Positions 32,602 through 42,373 are shown, counted from the stretch's first letter. The stretch: DNA of 64,000 nucleotides from Bacteroides ovatus (GCF_001314995.1 NZ_CP012938.1:1302001-1366000), one strand, 5' to 3'. The notes: generated by a model from the letters alone, not told the origin. Numbers and translations: made by a program.

Positions 32602-33384
32602 TTACAGTTTAACATACCATCTGATTGCATTAAAAAGAATTGTAGTACCTTTCTTAAATCTTGCACAAAGAGAAGTCTTTCGCCCTTTATTGAAATACGG
32701 GTCAATGTGTGTTTTTTCTCGGAATATAAGCTTAGTATGCTCATCAGCCCATTCTTCAGGACGATTCAATTCTACGGGGAGTATCTTACAAGGATGCGAC
32801 CTCATATAGGCGTTTATATGTGATTCATCATGAACCAATGCAATGATACCTCTATCGTAATCATCACGAATATTTACACTCAGCGTACGTACCATTTCAA
32901 GATATTCTTTAGGGCGACCACCATTAAGTCCACCCATAAAATACGTATAGTCTTTGCCATAAGGAGCAACATATGCCCAAGACTTTCTATTGCGTTCGTA
33001 TGGATAGAACATTGGATGTTGATGCAGTCGTTTTCCACCCCAGATTCCCATGGAAAGTCCCGATTCATCAGGAAGAATTTCGTTTCCTATAGGCTCAATA
33101 CACATTGCGTTTGCATTAAAGAAGTAAACATAATCATACTTCATTATCTCCTGCTCAGCCTGTAAGAACATCTCGAATCGAAATAGAGAATCAGCAGGAA
33201 ATCCTGCACATTCCTTATGATAGATTCTCACATTTGAACGTCCATCAGCCAAATGGTCATCATCAGTCCATACGAAATATGTCTTATCTGTTTGAATCAG
33301 GAAGTTCTTCTCGCAAGACTCGTAAAAGCCCTTAAAGAACTGATTGTAACAACCTGTACAGATGTATAGGATTGCAATAGTCAT
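32602..33384 (-). CDS. Glycosyltransferase family 6 (blood-group A/B transferase homologue)
   Basis: 260 residues. The bacterial GT6 pattern is clear: N-terminal IAILYICTGCYNQFFKGFY, the sequence FFNANAMC with N90-A91-N92 in place of the DVD/DXD of mammalian enzymes, YFMGGLNGGRPKEYLEM, and HDESHINAY (185-193). Retaining GT6 enzymes transfer Gal or GalNAc alpha-1,3 to galactose, often fucosylated; the bacterial NAN forms work without metal. The best-known case is BoGT6a from B. ovatus. With the GT11 fucosyltransferase in the same operon it could build an A- or B-like trisaccharide. Donor specificity is not predictable by eye. Confidence 0.9.
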   Translation of the reverse strand: MTIAILYICTGCYNQFFKGFYESCEKNFLIQTDKTYFVWTDDDHLADGRSNVRIYHKECAGFPADSLFRFEMFLQAEQEIMKYDYVYFFNANAMCIEPIGNEILPDESGLSMGIWGGKRLHQHPMFYPYERNRKSWAYVAPYGKDYTYFMGGLNGGRPKEYLEMVRTLSVNIRDDYDRGIIALVHDESHINAYMRSHPCKILPVELNRPEEWADEHTKLIFREKTHIDPYFNKGRKTSLCARFKKGTTILFNAIRWYVKL

Positions 33385-33386
33385 AA

Positions 33387-34361
33387 TTAATTAAAATATA
33401 TTGTCATCAGAAATCTTCTTAAAGCACGGACATATTTGAATTGGATGCTTTTGCAAAAAGAAAAAAGATTTATTGAATAATAAAGACATCTGTCCAACAA
33501 TTGCATTTTTTCAGTTATTGTGTATGTTTTATACACCTCCTTCATTGATATATTCTCATATACACCTTTGCGCAAGTAAACTATATAAGAACTCAACAAC
33601 AAACATAAATAAATATGAGACAATTTCTTCTTATCTGGAAAAACACCGTCATCTTCTAATCTATGAAGTAGGCAAATAAATTTATCAAACTGCTGAAGAC
33701 CGAGAATATATTTCTTAGCCGTAACTACACTATCACTTAATCGGTAGTAACAGTCCGGATGAGTATCGTCTATACAAGACAAGTAATTATTGTTAGACTT
33801 GGCAATGGCACGCACTCCCAGCTCCAAATCCTGCATTCTTTGAAAACTGATATCAAACCCTCCTATTTCCTGTAAAAATGATCTTTTATAAATAGGAGAA
33901 GTAACTTGCCAGACTGCATGATTACTTGCGAAAGCTGACAAATGGTCCTTGATTTTTGAATCTGTTATCACTTTCCCAACTACTCCTTTGCGAATGGTTT
34001 CCATCGAGAATACGGCAAAATCAAATCCTGTATTATCGATTTTCTGTAAACGCTCTTCAAGGCAAGTAGGAGTAAGAAGATCATCGCCATCAAGGAAAAT
34101 CACATAATCTCCCTTTGCGTGTTGCAGACCAATATTTCGACAATGAGACCCCCCTTTAGGCAAGACAGTACGCGTATAAACACTTAGTCGAGAATCTTCT
34201 AATTGAAGACTTTTTATAACTTGTAGTGTATTATCTGTAGAACCATCGTCCACACAGATTGCTTCCCAGTTTGCATACGTTTGTTTTTGCAAACTCTTTA
34301 TAGTCTCAGGAAGATACTCTCCACAATTATATGTAGGGATAATGATTGAAATCAATTTCAT
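33387..34361 (-). CDS. Glycosyltransferase family 2
   Basis: 324-residue GT-A transferase. Motifs: SIIIPTYNCGEYLPETIKSL, CVDDGSTD (about 36-43), the DxD region FLDGDDLLTP (about 89-98), and a catalytic-base region with QRMQDLELGVRAI. A C-terminal 90-residue helical part follows. It adds one sugar of the repeat unit. It is located 2 bases upstream of the GT6 gene and 14 bases after the EpsG gene. The DNA is noticeably A+T-rich compared with the flanks. Confidence 0.92.
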   Translation of the reverse strand: MKLISIIIPTYNCGEYLPETIKSLQKQTYANWEAICVDDGSTDNTLQVIKSLQLEDSRLSVYTRTVLPKGGSHCRNIGLQHAKGDYVIFLDGDDLLTPTCLEERLQKIDNTGFDFAVFSMETIRKGVVGKVITDSKIKDHLSAFASNHAVWQVTSPIYKRSFLQEIGGFDISFQRMQDLELGVRAIAKSNNNYLSCIDDTHPDCYYRLSDSVVTAKKYILGLQQFDKFICLLHRLEDDGVFPDKKKLSHIYLCLLLSSYIVYLRKGVYENISMKEVYKTYTITEKMQLLDRCLYYSINLFSFCKSIQFKYVRALRRFLMTIYFN

Positions 34362-34375
34362 ATTGTATACTTTTG

Positions 34376-35485
34376 TTACGGTAAATATTGAGCGTCAAAA
34401 ATAGTCTTGTAAAACAAGAAACAACCATCAAAATTATTTAAATCAGTATAATTGTAGAGTAATTGCATCTTATAGAATAGATAAATGTGATTATACACAA
34501 TATAAACGAATAGAGGTGCTAGACAATAAATTTTCTGATTAGAATTAAGGGTTGGAATTGTGTCACCTAAAGCAATTATGACAAATAAATAGAGAACGAT
34601 TGAGAATCGTCCGTCAAGATCAAGGCCAAAACATATTATTGTAATAATAAACATAGCCAATATCCATATTTCTTTTTTGTTCTCTTGCTTAAATATTTCT
34701 TTATTCATACATATATAATAGTAAGGGAAAAGCATAAAAGAACGATTCAACATACCGAAAAATGTAGCGCCTCCAGTTTTATCAATATCCAAATATCCAC
34801 CATACGTTTCCATCATTGTATCAGAAAAATTCAGCACAATAGCATATACTTGTCTAGCATAAAAAACATTCACGATCATTCCGATAACAAGTAATGCAAA
34901 TAAGGGTTTAGGCTTAATTATACTAAGTCCCCTATCAACGAAAGGAAGTATGATGAACACTAATGCAGACGTATGGAAAAATCCAGATATAATCACCAAT
35001 AAAGAATATGGAAGCCACATCCTCTTTCTTATATAAAACAGATCAATATTTAACCATAAAACGCAAGCTGCCATTGTACTTCGCATAGCCGACATCATGT
35101 TATATGACATTGTAGCCATTGACATAAACATAAAAAAGAACAGCGCATAATATTGTGGAGCAACATGCCGTTTGACCAGATAATATAGTACGGAACAAAA
35201 CAGCAAAGTATGTACAATAACAAACTTATAGTATTTATCGAACAACTGCATGAAACCATAAAATAGAGTTTCACCAGTACCACGATTATCACCCTCTACA
35301 AGGCGGCCAGAATCCCATCTAAGGTAGTAATGCCAATAATCATTACCATACTCATATCTTAATGCAAAAAACAAAGTTATAAGTATGAAGCTGAATGGCA
35401 ACACGAATTTTGTTTTTTTGCCATCATCTTTAACATACCACAACATCCCAATGATGAAAAGGCACAAAAGAAGTTGGTACCACAT
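34376..35485 (-). CDS. EpsG family protein, candidate Wzy capsule polymerase
   Basis: 369 residues with about ten hydrophobic helices. The start WYQLLLCLFIIGMLWYVKD and the RYEYGNDYWHYYLRW motif (about 44-58) match EpsG-type O-antigen/exopolysaccharide polymerases. It would join flipped repeat units at the periplasmic side of the inner membrane. It is strongly A+T-rich. No other Wzy candidate is present in the operon, which supports the role. Confidence 0.85.
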   Translation of the reverse strand: MWYQLLLCLFIIGMLWYVKDDGKKTKFVLPFSFILITLFFALRYEYGNDYWHYYLRWDSGRLVEGDNRGTGETLFYGFMQLFDKYYKFVIVHTLLFCSVLYYLVKRHVAPQYYALFFFMFMSMATMSYNMMSAMRSTMAACVLWLNIDLFYIRKRMWLPYSLLVIISGFFHTSALVFIILPFVDRGLSIIKPKPLFALLVIGMIVNVFYARQVYAIVLNFSDTMMETYGGYLDIDKTGGATFFGMLNRSFMLFPYYYICMNKEIFKQENKKEIWILAMFIITIICFGLDLDGRFSIVLYLFVIIALGDTIPTLNSNQKIYCLAPLFVYIVYNHIYLFYKMQLLYNYTDLNNFDGCFLFYKTIFDAQYLP

Positions 35486-35488
35486 GTT

Positions 35489-36013
35489 TTAATCCTTTCG
35501 GTTTTTAATCAGTTTTGATGGATTACCACCTATAATGGAATACGCAGGAAAATCTTTGCACAATACGGTACACGCTGCAACTATACTCCCTTTTGCAACA
35601 TGACGTCCAGGTGTAAACGTTACATTTCTTCCAATCCATACATCATCCTCAATTATTGTTTGCTTTGGTTCAGAATATCCTTGGGAAATCATAGGAATAT
35701 CAGTTCTTGAAAAGTCATGATTACGCAATAAAATATGACAGCCTGGCCCCATCATTACATTTTCACCAATTATTATATTATGCGGAACAACACAATCTAC
35801 TCCAATTCCGCTATTATCGCCAATCACAACATCAAAACCATTTCCAAATCTTGCTCCTTTTTCTATATTAACTCCCCTTCCAATTGATTTAAAAATCTTT
35901 CTACACACAATATATCTAATGGATTGAGAATGGATTAATTTCCCTAATCTTGAATGATTTATAGGCAGTTTTATCACTATACTATAATATATCTTCAGCC
36001 AAATTCTCTTCAT
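35489..36013 (-). CDS. Left-handed beta-helix acetyltransferase (WcaF-like)
   Basis: 174 residues with hexapeptide repeats (IGDNSGIGVDCVVPHNIIIGENVMMG) and the loop CHILLRNHDFSRTD carrying the catalytic His of maltose/galactoside acetyltransferase-type enzymes. The C-terminal VAACTVLCKDFPAYSIIGGNPSKLIK is standard. It probably O-acetylates a capsule sugar using acetyl-CoA. It lies between the flippase and polymerase genes. Confidence 0.9.
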   Translation of the reverse strand: MKRIWLKIYYSIVIKLPINHSRLGKLIHSQSIRYIVCRKIFKSIGRGVNIEKGARFGNGFDVVIGDNSGIGVDCVVPHNIIIGENVMMGPGCHILLRNHDFSRTDIPMISQGYSEPKQTIIEDDVWIGRNVTFTPGRHVAKGSIVAACTVLCKDFPAYSIIGGNPSKLIKNRKD

Positions 36014-36022
36014 AATATGTTT

Positions 36023-37477
36023 TCAATTACGTATAATTCTTTTTATTAATCCCAAGAAATTAATTAATTCACTGTTCATGAATATATATATGGATGCGAA
36101 ATAAACAAAACAGGCTATTACACCGTAGACAACAGCTTGAATAATTACAGTATCAAACAACAATGGGTTTGTCGAAAATATTATAAAACCTACAAATCCC
36201 AACAAAAGTGATATACACCCTTGTTTTAAGAAGGACTTTGTAAGATCAAGAAATGATAACCCTATTGAGGGCTTTATCTCCATTTTCCACTGCAAATAAT
36301 AATCAATTATTGACAACAAAACCTGTCCCCATGCTACCATTTCAATAGAATACAAAGAACAAACATATACACAAGGTATGGTAAATATCGACCGAACCCA
36401 AACGTATTTGAAAGTCAAATCTGTTCTTCCTGTGGCAACAATAATATTTCTCACTGGATTACCAACAGCAGTTCCAACAGCAGCAAGAGACAAAATAGCA
36501 GTTAGCAGCCCCGCTTCCTTATAGTTACTTCCATAAAGAACCTCAATTATTTGAACGCTTAATATGGAAATAATTGTTAATATTGGGAAAGTAAGACTTG
36601 TTAAGCTTTGCAAAACATAGCAATAAGTTTTACTCATACGTGCTTTTTCATGTTGGATTTTTGCAAATGCAGGTGTCAGCACCCTATTTACAATTGTATT
36701 AATTATTTGTATCAGTCTAAAGACGAATTCCTTGGACAAATTATATAAGCCCAAGACTTCCATTCCTAATAGTTTTCCAATAATAAGTACATCTAGCTTT
36801 GTACATAAATAATCAACAATCTGTGTGCCAGTTTGATACAATCCAATTTTTATCAATGGCAAAATTTCTTTTACTGAACAGTAGAATTGAAGCCGGATAT
36901 GCTTTTGTCCCAAAACAAAATTCCACACACTCAAAAAGGCTGTTGCAAATAAAGTTGATAATACCAAAGTATAAACACCACACCCCATTATTGCCATTAT
37001 CACAGCTAACACTAATGACAATATGCATGAAATGATATTTCTTATAGCCAAAATTTTGAACTGAAAATTCTTTTGTAGTACAGTTTCATATAGTTTCCCA
37101 ATACCTATGAACAGCAAATCCAACAAAGATAGTGGAATTAAATAATGCAGAATAGGCTCTTTATAGAATAATGATATGGGGTGTGTAAAGCAAATAATTA
37201 TAATATACAAAATAAAATAGACGGCCATTTGAATCCAAAATAGACTGGAAAACTGACGCCGATCTAAATTTTGCTTGTGCATTATTACAGTTGCAAAACC
37301 CATATCTGAAAACATTGAAGTAAGACCCAGAATTAGGGTTAAAACTGCAACTATACCAAAATCGGACTTGTCTAAGAAGCGTGCAAGGATTGATAGGCGC
37401 AAAATTCCCACAATAGAAGATACTATTGTGGAAATTGTCATCCATTTCGCTCCTGATATGACTGCGCTTTTACTCAT
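36023..37477 (-). CDS. Wzx-type oligosaccharide flippase
   Basis: 484 residues, 12-14 predicted transmembrane helices, polysaccharide_synt/MOP superfamily. It starts SKSAVISGAKWMTISTIVSSIVGILRL and has the typical LGLTSMFSDMGFATVIM helix. It would move undecaprenyl-linked repeat units across the inner membrane for EpsG-type polymerisation. It sits 9 bases before the acetyltransferase and 4 bases after the aminotransferase gene. Confidence 0.93.
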   Translation of the reverse strand: MSKSAVISGAKWMTISTIVSSIVGILRLSILARFLDKSDFGIVAVLTLILGLTSMFSDMGFATVIMHKQNLDRRQFSSLFWIQMAVYFILYIIIICFTHPISLFYKEPILHYLIPLSLLDLLFIGIGKLYETVLQKNFQFKILAIRNIISCILSLVLAVIMAIMGCGVYTLVLSTLFATAFLSVWNFVLGQKHIRLQFYCSVKEILPLIKIGLYQTGTQIVDYLCTKLDVLIIGKLLGMEVLGLYNLSKEFVFRLIQIINTIVNRVLTPAFAKIQHEKARMSKTYCYVLQSLTSLTFPILTIISILSVQIIEVLYGSNYKEAGLLTAILSLAAVGTAVGNPVRNIIVATGRTDLTFKYVWVRSIFTIPCVYVCSLYSIEMVAWGQVLLSIIDYYLQWKMEIKPSIGLSFLDLTKSFLKQGCISLLLGFVGFIIFSTNPLLFDTVIIQAVVYGVIACFVYFASIYIFMNSELINFLGLIKRIIRN

Positions 37478-37481
37478 TTCG

Positions 37482-38411
37482 TTAATATACAGGTGTTATC
37501 CAATTCTTTCTACTCTCCAGTCTTCCCTGTACACACTCCAGATATTTCATATGAATCTTTTTGGTCACCTCACCCTGTTCGCCGGTACCAATCTGGTAAC
37601 GATCCACGGTAAAGATAGGTGTTACCTCCATAGCGCTACCGCAAAGAAATGCCTCATCAGCCATATACACCTCTGTGCGGTCGATAGTGCGCTCCTCGAA
37701 CTTCAGTCTCAGTTCTTCTGTAGCAAGTTTAATGATGGTGTCGCGAGTGATAGACTCCAGTACACTATCGGTCAGACGAGGGGTAATCACGGTGTTTCCC
37801 TTCACCATGAAGAAGCAACTGCCAGGTCCTTCTGCTACCTTGCCCACTTCATTCAAGAAGATACAAGTATCATAACCATTACGCAAAGCTTCACGCTGCC
37901 CCACACGACTGTTGATATAGTTAGCACCACACTTGATGCGAGGGCTCAGGTTCTCGTCCGAGATTCTGCGCCAACTGGTGATACAGCAGTTCAGTCCCTT
38001 CTTGTTGTACTCAGCACTGGTGCGACCACGCGGAATAGGTGCCACAAACATCTCCACAGGACCCTCAGAGCCCCAGCTGCCAAAGCCATCTACAAACAAG
38101 GTCTGACGCACGCTCAGGTTCTCATCATACTCATTGGCCTTCACTACATCAATGAGTGCCTTCTTAAAGTCCTCCTTGGTATATTTCAAGTCAAACTGAA
38201 TCAGTTTAGCCGAACGAATCAGTCGCTCATAGTGCTCGTCCAAACGGAAAGCATACAACTGCTTCTCGTCGTCATTCCAATAACAAGGAATGCCCTCAAA
38301 CACGTTTAGTCCGAACTGTGAAGTAGGTGCCAGCACATTGACCTTTGCATCATTTACATTCAGAATCTCTCCTTTAAACCAGATTCTTCTATTAACTACA
38401 TCGTATTTCAT
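37482..38411 (-). CDS. Class IV aminotransferase (branched-chain/D-amino acid type)
   Basis: 309-residue PLP enzyme of fold type IV. The PLP lysine is K160 in SPRIKCGANYINS; the distal GKVAEGPGSCFFMVKGNTVITP and the N-terminal FGLNVFEGI are as in IlvE. It is embedded in the capsule operon with a PLP decarboxylase/racemase-like gene and an aldolase-like gene upstream. It therefore more likely makes a precursor for an amino-acid-like decoration than housekeeping valine or leucine. The actual keto acid is unknown. Confidence 0.88.
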   Translation of the reverse strand: MKYDVVNRRIWFKGEILNVNDAKVNVLAPTSQFGLNVFEGIPCYWNDDEKQLYAFRLDEHYERLIRSAKLIQFDLKYTKEDFKKALIDVVKANEYDENLSVRQTLFVDGFGSWGSEGPVEMFVAPIPRGRTSAEYNKKGLNCCITSWRRISDENLSPRIKCGANYINSRVGQREALRNGYDTCIFLNEVGKVAEGPGSCFFMVKGNTVITPRLTDSVLESITRDTIIKLATEELRLKFEERTIDRTEVYMADEAFLCGSAMEVTPIFTVDRYQIGTGEQGEVTKKIHMKYLECVQGRLESRKNWITPVY

Positions 38412-38432
38412 AATCGTATATTGTCTGAATTA

Positions 38433-39659
38433 TTAGTCAAAATTAAAAGTGTGGAACAAATCGTCGAACACTTCTCCTCGCTTGATTACCTCGGTCTTCT
38501 CTCCGCAAATGTCCAGCACAGGGAAGTTAGGCAAAATGAATGGCGGTTTCATCACTAATGAGTAACTACCACAGTTGCTGATCACGATAGCATCCTCATG
38601 TGCCAGTTTTCCGTTGTAGTTGTTATAGAGCACATCGCCCTCAATGCAGGTAAAACCTACAAAATCCAAATCTTTGTACTCCTTCTGCTCGCCTCCCATG
38701 GTAATCACCTCCATAGGCGGATTAATGCCACTCATACTGATGTTCTTTTGGCTTCCCAATACGGTAGCCATCCACTTTCCGCGAACGCACTTGATGGTCT
38801 TAACGGTTCCAACGAACTTCATGCAGTCGCCTACTACAGCACTTCCCGGTTCAATTAGAAGCTCCGGCTTCACATTTTTGTCAGCAAAATAATCTGCAAA
38901 TATCGTAGCAGTAGCCTCTGCATAAGCTTGATAGTCAGGAATGTCATTCTTAAACTGAGCCTTCAGCGAGTCAGCCATCTTGCCGAACAAGCCGCCTCCG
39001 ACGTCGAGACGCTCAGGGATAATTCCAATGCGGTCAATCAGCTCTACCATACCCTTTGCACGAGCAGACCAGTATTCTATCTGTCGCTTTGCAAAGTGAC
39101 ACTGGAAGTTGATGAAGTGAACATTCTTCGTGGTGATCACGAACTCCAATACCTGCTGGAAGTCCTCGCTATCCACATCAAGTCCGAAACGGCTCACCAC
39201 ACCATCCTGTACATCATAATTACAACGGATACCAAGGTTCAGCACCTTGTCCGGATGACGCTCTGCAATCGCCTTCACTACCGCCAGCTCCTCCACAGAG
39301 TCGATATTGTCGGTACCGCCAGCCACCAGAAACTCCTCCAGCTTCTTTGCATTCTTGATCGGACCATTCCAAATGATGCGCTTAGACTCCACGCCCACTC
39401 GGAGTGCAATCTCAAGCTCCATCTCTGATACCACCTCAGCATAACCACCCAACTCGTTCACAATCTTGCAGAACTTTGGCGTATAGTTGGTCTTGTATGA
39501 ATATGCAATATTGAAGTTGGGATATATTTTGCGGAAAGTATCTTTCAACTCTATGAAGTTGTTTCTAAACTGCCCACTATCCAACAGATAGAAAGCATCA
39601 CCATATTCCTTTCGGAGCTCTGCTATCTTTGTTTTATTTATTTGCATTTCTCTTTGCAT
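38433..39659 (-). CDS. PLP-dependent decarboxylase, DAP/ornithine decarboxylase fold
   Basis: 408 residues, fold type III. PLP lysine K56 in NIAYSYKTNYTPKFCK; the glycine-rich DVGGGLFGK; a C-terminal HEDAIVISNCGSYSLVMKPPFILPN like LysA. The usual LysA Cys-Glu motif is varied (IEGDVLYNN), so the substrate probably differs from diaminopimelate. The frame may start at 39659 or at the in-frame ATG four codons later; either overlaps the aldolase gene. It forms a trio with the aldolase and aminotransferase. Confidence 0.85.
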   Translation of the reverse strand: MQREMQINKTKIAELRKEYGDAFYLLDSGQFRNNFIELKDTFRKIYPNFNIAYSYKTNYTPKFCKIVNELGGYAEVVSEMELEIALRVGVESKRIIWNGPIKNAKKLEEFLVAGGTDNIDSVEELAVVKAIAERHPDKVLNLGIRCNYDVQDGVVSRFGLDVDSEDFQQVLEFVITTKNVHFINFQCHFAKRQIEYWSARAKGMVELIDRIGIIPERLDVGGGLFGKMADSLKAQFKNDIPDYQAYAEATATIFADYFADKNVKPELLIEPGSAVVGDCMKFVGTVKTIKCVRGKWMATVLGSQKNISMSGINPPMEVITMGGEQKEYKDLDFVGFTCIEGDVLYNNYNGKLAHEDAIVISNCGSYSLVMKPPFILPNFPVLDICGEKTEVIKRGEVFDDLFHTFNFD

Positions 39660-40482
39660 TGATAATTTTTATAACTTTGTTTACACCCTCTTTTACCTTT
39701 TTAATATTTTCAACAAAATATGTTTCTGGTAACATTGGGAGGAGACTTTCATATAATCTAATCTGATTGATACCCAACTGGAACTCGTACCTCCATTTAT
39801 TGTAATCCACATACTGATTATCGCAAAAACTACGAGAAAGAATGGCACGAGTAGAGCCAAGACGATAGTGTTCTGCTATCACACATTCGGCAGGCAGAAG
39901 ACCTTCGCCAATCTTTGCAACACCTCCGAAACCATAAGGAATGCCTGCCTCCTTGAACTTGGCGCAAATCTGCTCTACCATTCCATTTGAAAGAGGTTCA
40001 AACATAAATGTCATTCCGTACGAAAGATGGAGATCATTCAAACCAATATGCGCTTCGTCAAATCCACCAAGAGCAATAATCTCATCAAGGTGTTCGATAG
40101 ACTCCTTCGACTCGAAAAGCAGAGTTGTCTTGCATCTGCCATTCACGATACGAAGAAATGTATCAACTTCCTCAAGAGTGTGAAAAAAAGGTAACATTAT
40201 TATATCTGCTCCTCTTTCAATCACCTCGTTGATTTCTGCTTCCGAACCTTTGTATATTGGATTGACACGGACCAAAAGTTCAGAGGTCGTAAGAATTTCC
40301 TTTACTACAGAAATATCCTGAAGAGTATGTCCACTCTTGACTGTATTCATGCCTAGCTGACGTGCTTCTTTACCAATCATTTCAAGATCGACCCACACTC
40401 GCCTTACACCACACTCCTCTGCTGCTTTCGCAACATTAGGATTATTTGTGATGAACATGAAATCTAAAAAACCTATATTCAT
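39634..40482 (-). CDS. HpcH/HpaI aldolase/citrate lyase family protein
   Basis: 282 residues, TIM-barrel aldolase superfamily using pyruvate-type or CoA substrates. Recognisable parts are FMFITNNPNVAKAAEECGVRRVWVDLE (metal/substrate Glu), ADIIMLPFFHTLEEVDTFL and LFESKESIEHLDEI. It is probably a C-C lyase or synthase making a keto or hydroxy acid that the next two PLP enzymes convert. The three genes overlap or nearly touch (26-base overlap with the decarboxylase), so they are co-translated. Confidence 0.82.
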   Translation of the reverse strand: MNIGFLDFMFITNNPNVAKAAEECGVRRVWVDLEMIGKEARQLGMNTVKSGHTLQDISVVKEILTTSELLVRVNPIYKGSEAEINEVIERGADIIMLPFFHTLEEVDTFLRIVNGRCKTTLLFESKESIEHLDEIIALGGFDEAHIGLNDLHLSYGMTFMFEPLSNGMVEQICAKFKEAGIPYGFGGVAKIGEGLLPAECVIAEHYRLGSTRAILSRSFCDNQYVDYNKWRYEFQLGINQIRLYESLLPMLPETYFVENIKKVKEGVNKVIKIINAKRNANK

Positions 40483-40500
40483 AATTATTTTTATAATTGC

Positions 40501-41640
40501 TTAATTATATAAGCTTCGCCAATCTTGACGCCATCTATCCCATGAACACATTTCCAACATGACCTGTTTGTTAATCGCAGACATTTGCTTGTGAAGGTCA
40601 ATGCTTTCTATTACATTCAATAATAAATCTGGTAAATGGTCAAAACTATTGAAACTTAAAAAATATGCTCCTGCATTTTCAATATCTTTATAATGCAGCC
40701 AAGAACCATTAATAATTACTGCATTGGCGTAAAAACACTCTTGCATAGAAGATGAGAATGCATCAGTCGTTTGTGGATGTACAAAGATATCTGTCAAAGA
40801 ACGTAGAAGTGCAACTTTTTCTGGTCCTAAGAAATCAGGAATAATGCTATACTGAACTGATTTTTCATCAAGTATATGCCTTAAGTACTGAAGTCTACCT
40901 TCTTTCATTCCGTATGCAGGAATCACTATTTGAACTCCGTCAATGATAGTACTACTAATATTCTTGAGAATAGATTCAATTGCTTCTTTCTGCTGCATTT
41001 GAGGTCTTCCAACATAGCCTATTGTAATAGTGAGTCTTTCTTTTGAAAGGTTAAATGTAGAATAAGAACTCAATGTGTCTTCTTTTATTTTTTTCTCAGC
41101 AGAATCGATGTATGGAAAAAGCATATTACCATAGTCCATCACACATATTCTATTTCGTAAGCCTCGATGAAAAATTGATTTCTTGAAAAAATCATTTTTC
41201 ATTGTTGCCGTAATAAATGTTATCTTATCGGCTATCCTAAGAATTGGTAATATGCAGACTCTAGATATGATTGTTGATCTATATAAATCCGATCCCCAAA
41301 AAGTTAAAATTATCTTTTTATAATTATTCCTCAACAAATATATACCAGGAGCATAGAGATGTTTGACATAATGAATATGTAAAACATCAAATGTACCTAA
41401 TGTTTTAAGTTGCTTATATATTTTTTTTATCTTAATCCTATTTGTATCATTCGGTTGAGTATTTTCTTCCGTTATCATTATACCATTTTCTTGATAATAA
41501 GCATTATATTCGGAAGGTATAGAACTTATTGGAGACATTGTCAAACCAGAAACTTTGCAAGATTTAAAATCTATGGTATTCTTTATATAATTATAAATGT
41601 GAATGCTTGCAAAATTTGCTATAATCAATATTGATTTCAT
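40501..41640 (-). CDS. Glycosyltransferase family 4
   Basis: 379 residues, GT-B fold. The N-terminal SILIIANFASIHIYNYIKN and FDVLHIHYVKHLYAPG (acceptor domain), and the C-terminal ITIGYVGRPQMQQKEAIESIL and FVHPQTTDAFSSSMQECFYANAVII (nucleotide-sugar site, with the family E-x7-type motif altered) support the call. The C-terminal WDRWRQDWRSLY is as in related capsule enzymes. A+T-rich. It sits between the aldolase and the acetyltransferase genes. Confidence 0.87.
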   Translation of the reverse strand: MKSILIIANFASIHIYNYIKNTIDFKSCKVSGLTMSPISSIPSEYNAYYQENGIMITEENTQPNDTNRIKIKKIYKQLKTLGTFDVLHIHYVKHLYAPGIYLLRNNYKKIILTFWGSDLYRSTIISRVCILPILRIADKITFITATMKNDFFKKSIFHRGLRNRICVMDYGNMLFPYIDSAEKKIKEDTLSSYSTFNLSKERLTITIGYVGRPQMQQKEAIESILKNISSTIIDGVQIVIPAYGMKEGRLQYLRHILDEKSVQYSIIPDFLGPEKVALLRSLTDIFVHPQTTDAFSSSMQECFYANAVIINGSWLHYKDIENAGAYFLSFNSFDHLPDLLLNVIESIDLHKQMSAINKQVMLEMCSWDRWRQDWRSLYN

Positions 41641-41656
41641 ATTACCTTACTAATAA

Positions 41657-42373
41657 TTATTCCACACCTGCATCTTTGAGAAATTCATCAAAGCTATGAT
41701 ATGGCGCTCTATGATTATTTTTCCACTCTTCATAAAATCCTCTAGTTTGATATGCTATTGGCAGCTTAAAACCAGGGTCTTCCGCATTTCCATCTAAATA
41801 AAAAGGAAATTCCTCATACATATCAAAAACTGTTGGTTTTCTTCCCGTAACTAATTGAAAACGCTTAGCATACACAAGCGCTTCTTGCCTTGACGCTACT
41901 TTCCGTCTTTTATAATACTCATCAATACTACAAATAACTTTAGCAGGCACTCCAGCAGCCACGCAATTTGAAGGAATGTCTTTTGTAACCAAAGAGCCAT
42001 ATCCAATGATAACATTGTCTCCAATAGTAACATTCTTGAGAATCGTGGTTTTTCTTCCGATATACACATTCTCACCAATAATTATTGGACCGCTACTTGG
42101 CAAGAAGTCATGATATAAATGTCTAAACACATTAGATGCCCCATCATGAGTCATCAAAGTTACATCATTGTTTATTTTACACTTATCACCGATCTGAATC
42201 AGTTGAGGTCTTGTTAAATCAATATCTAAAGATTTTATATTACACCAAAAAATATCTTTACCTATTACACAACCTTTTTTACGCAGATATTTTTCAAAAT
42301 TACTTGGCGACCTAAAAGCCTTATATGTTTCAAATCGATGTCTCATTTTATTAAATAATTGCAATACTTTCAT
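41657..42373 (-). CDS. CatB-related O-acetyltransferase (hexapeptide repeat)
   Basis: 238 residues. The central part (about 60-150) has left-handed beta-helix repeats ([30 protein letters not shown]) and the His-containing loop [17 protein letters not shown]. The C-terminal 80 residues form an extra helical domain with [20 protein letters not shown]. It probably acetylates a capsule sugar. It is the first gene after the 1-kb gap that holds an IS4-type relic. Confidence 0.88.
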   Translation of the reverse strand: MKVLQLFNKMRHRFETYKAFRSPSNFEKYLRKKGCVIGKDIFWCNIKSLDIDLTRPQLIQIGDKCKINNDVTLMTHDGASNVFRHLYHDFLPSSGPIIIGENVYIGRKTTILKNVTIGDNVIIGYGSLVTKDIPSNCVAAGVPAKVICSIDEYYKRRKVASRQEALVYAKRFQLVTGRKPTVFDMYEEFPFYLDGNAEDPGFKLPIAYQTRGFYEEWKNNHRAPYHSFDEFLKDAGVE

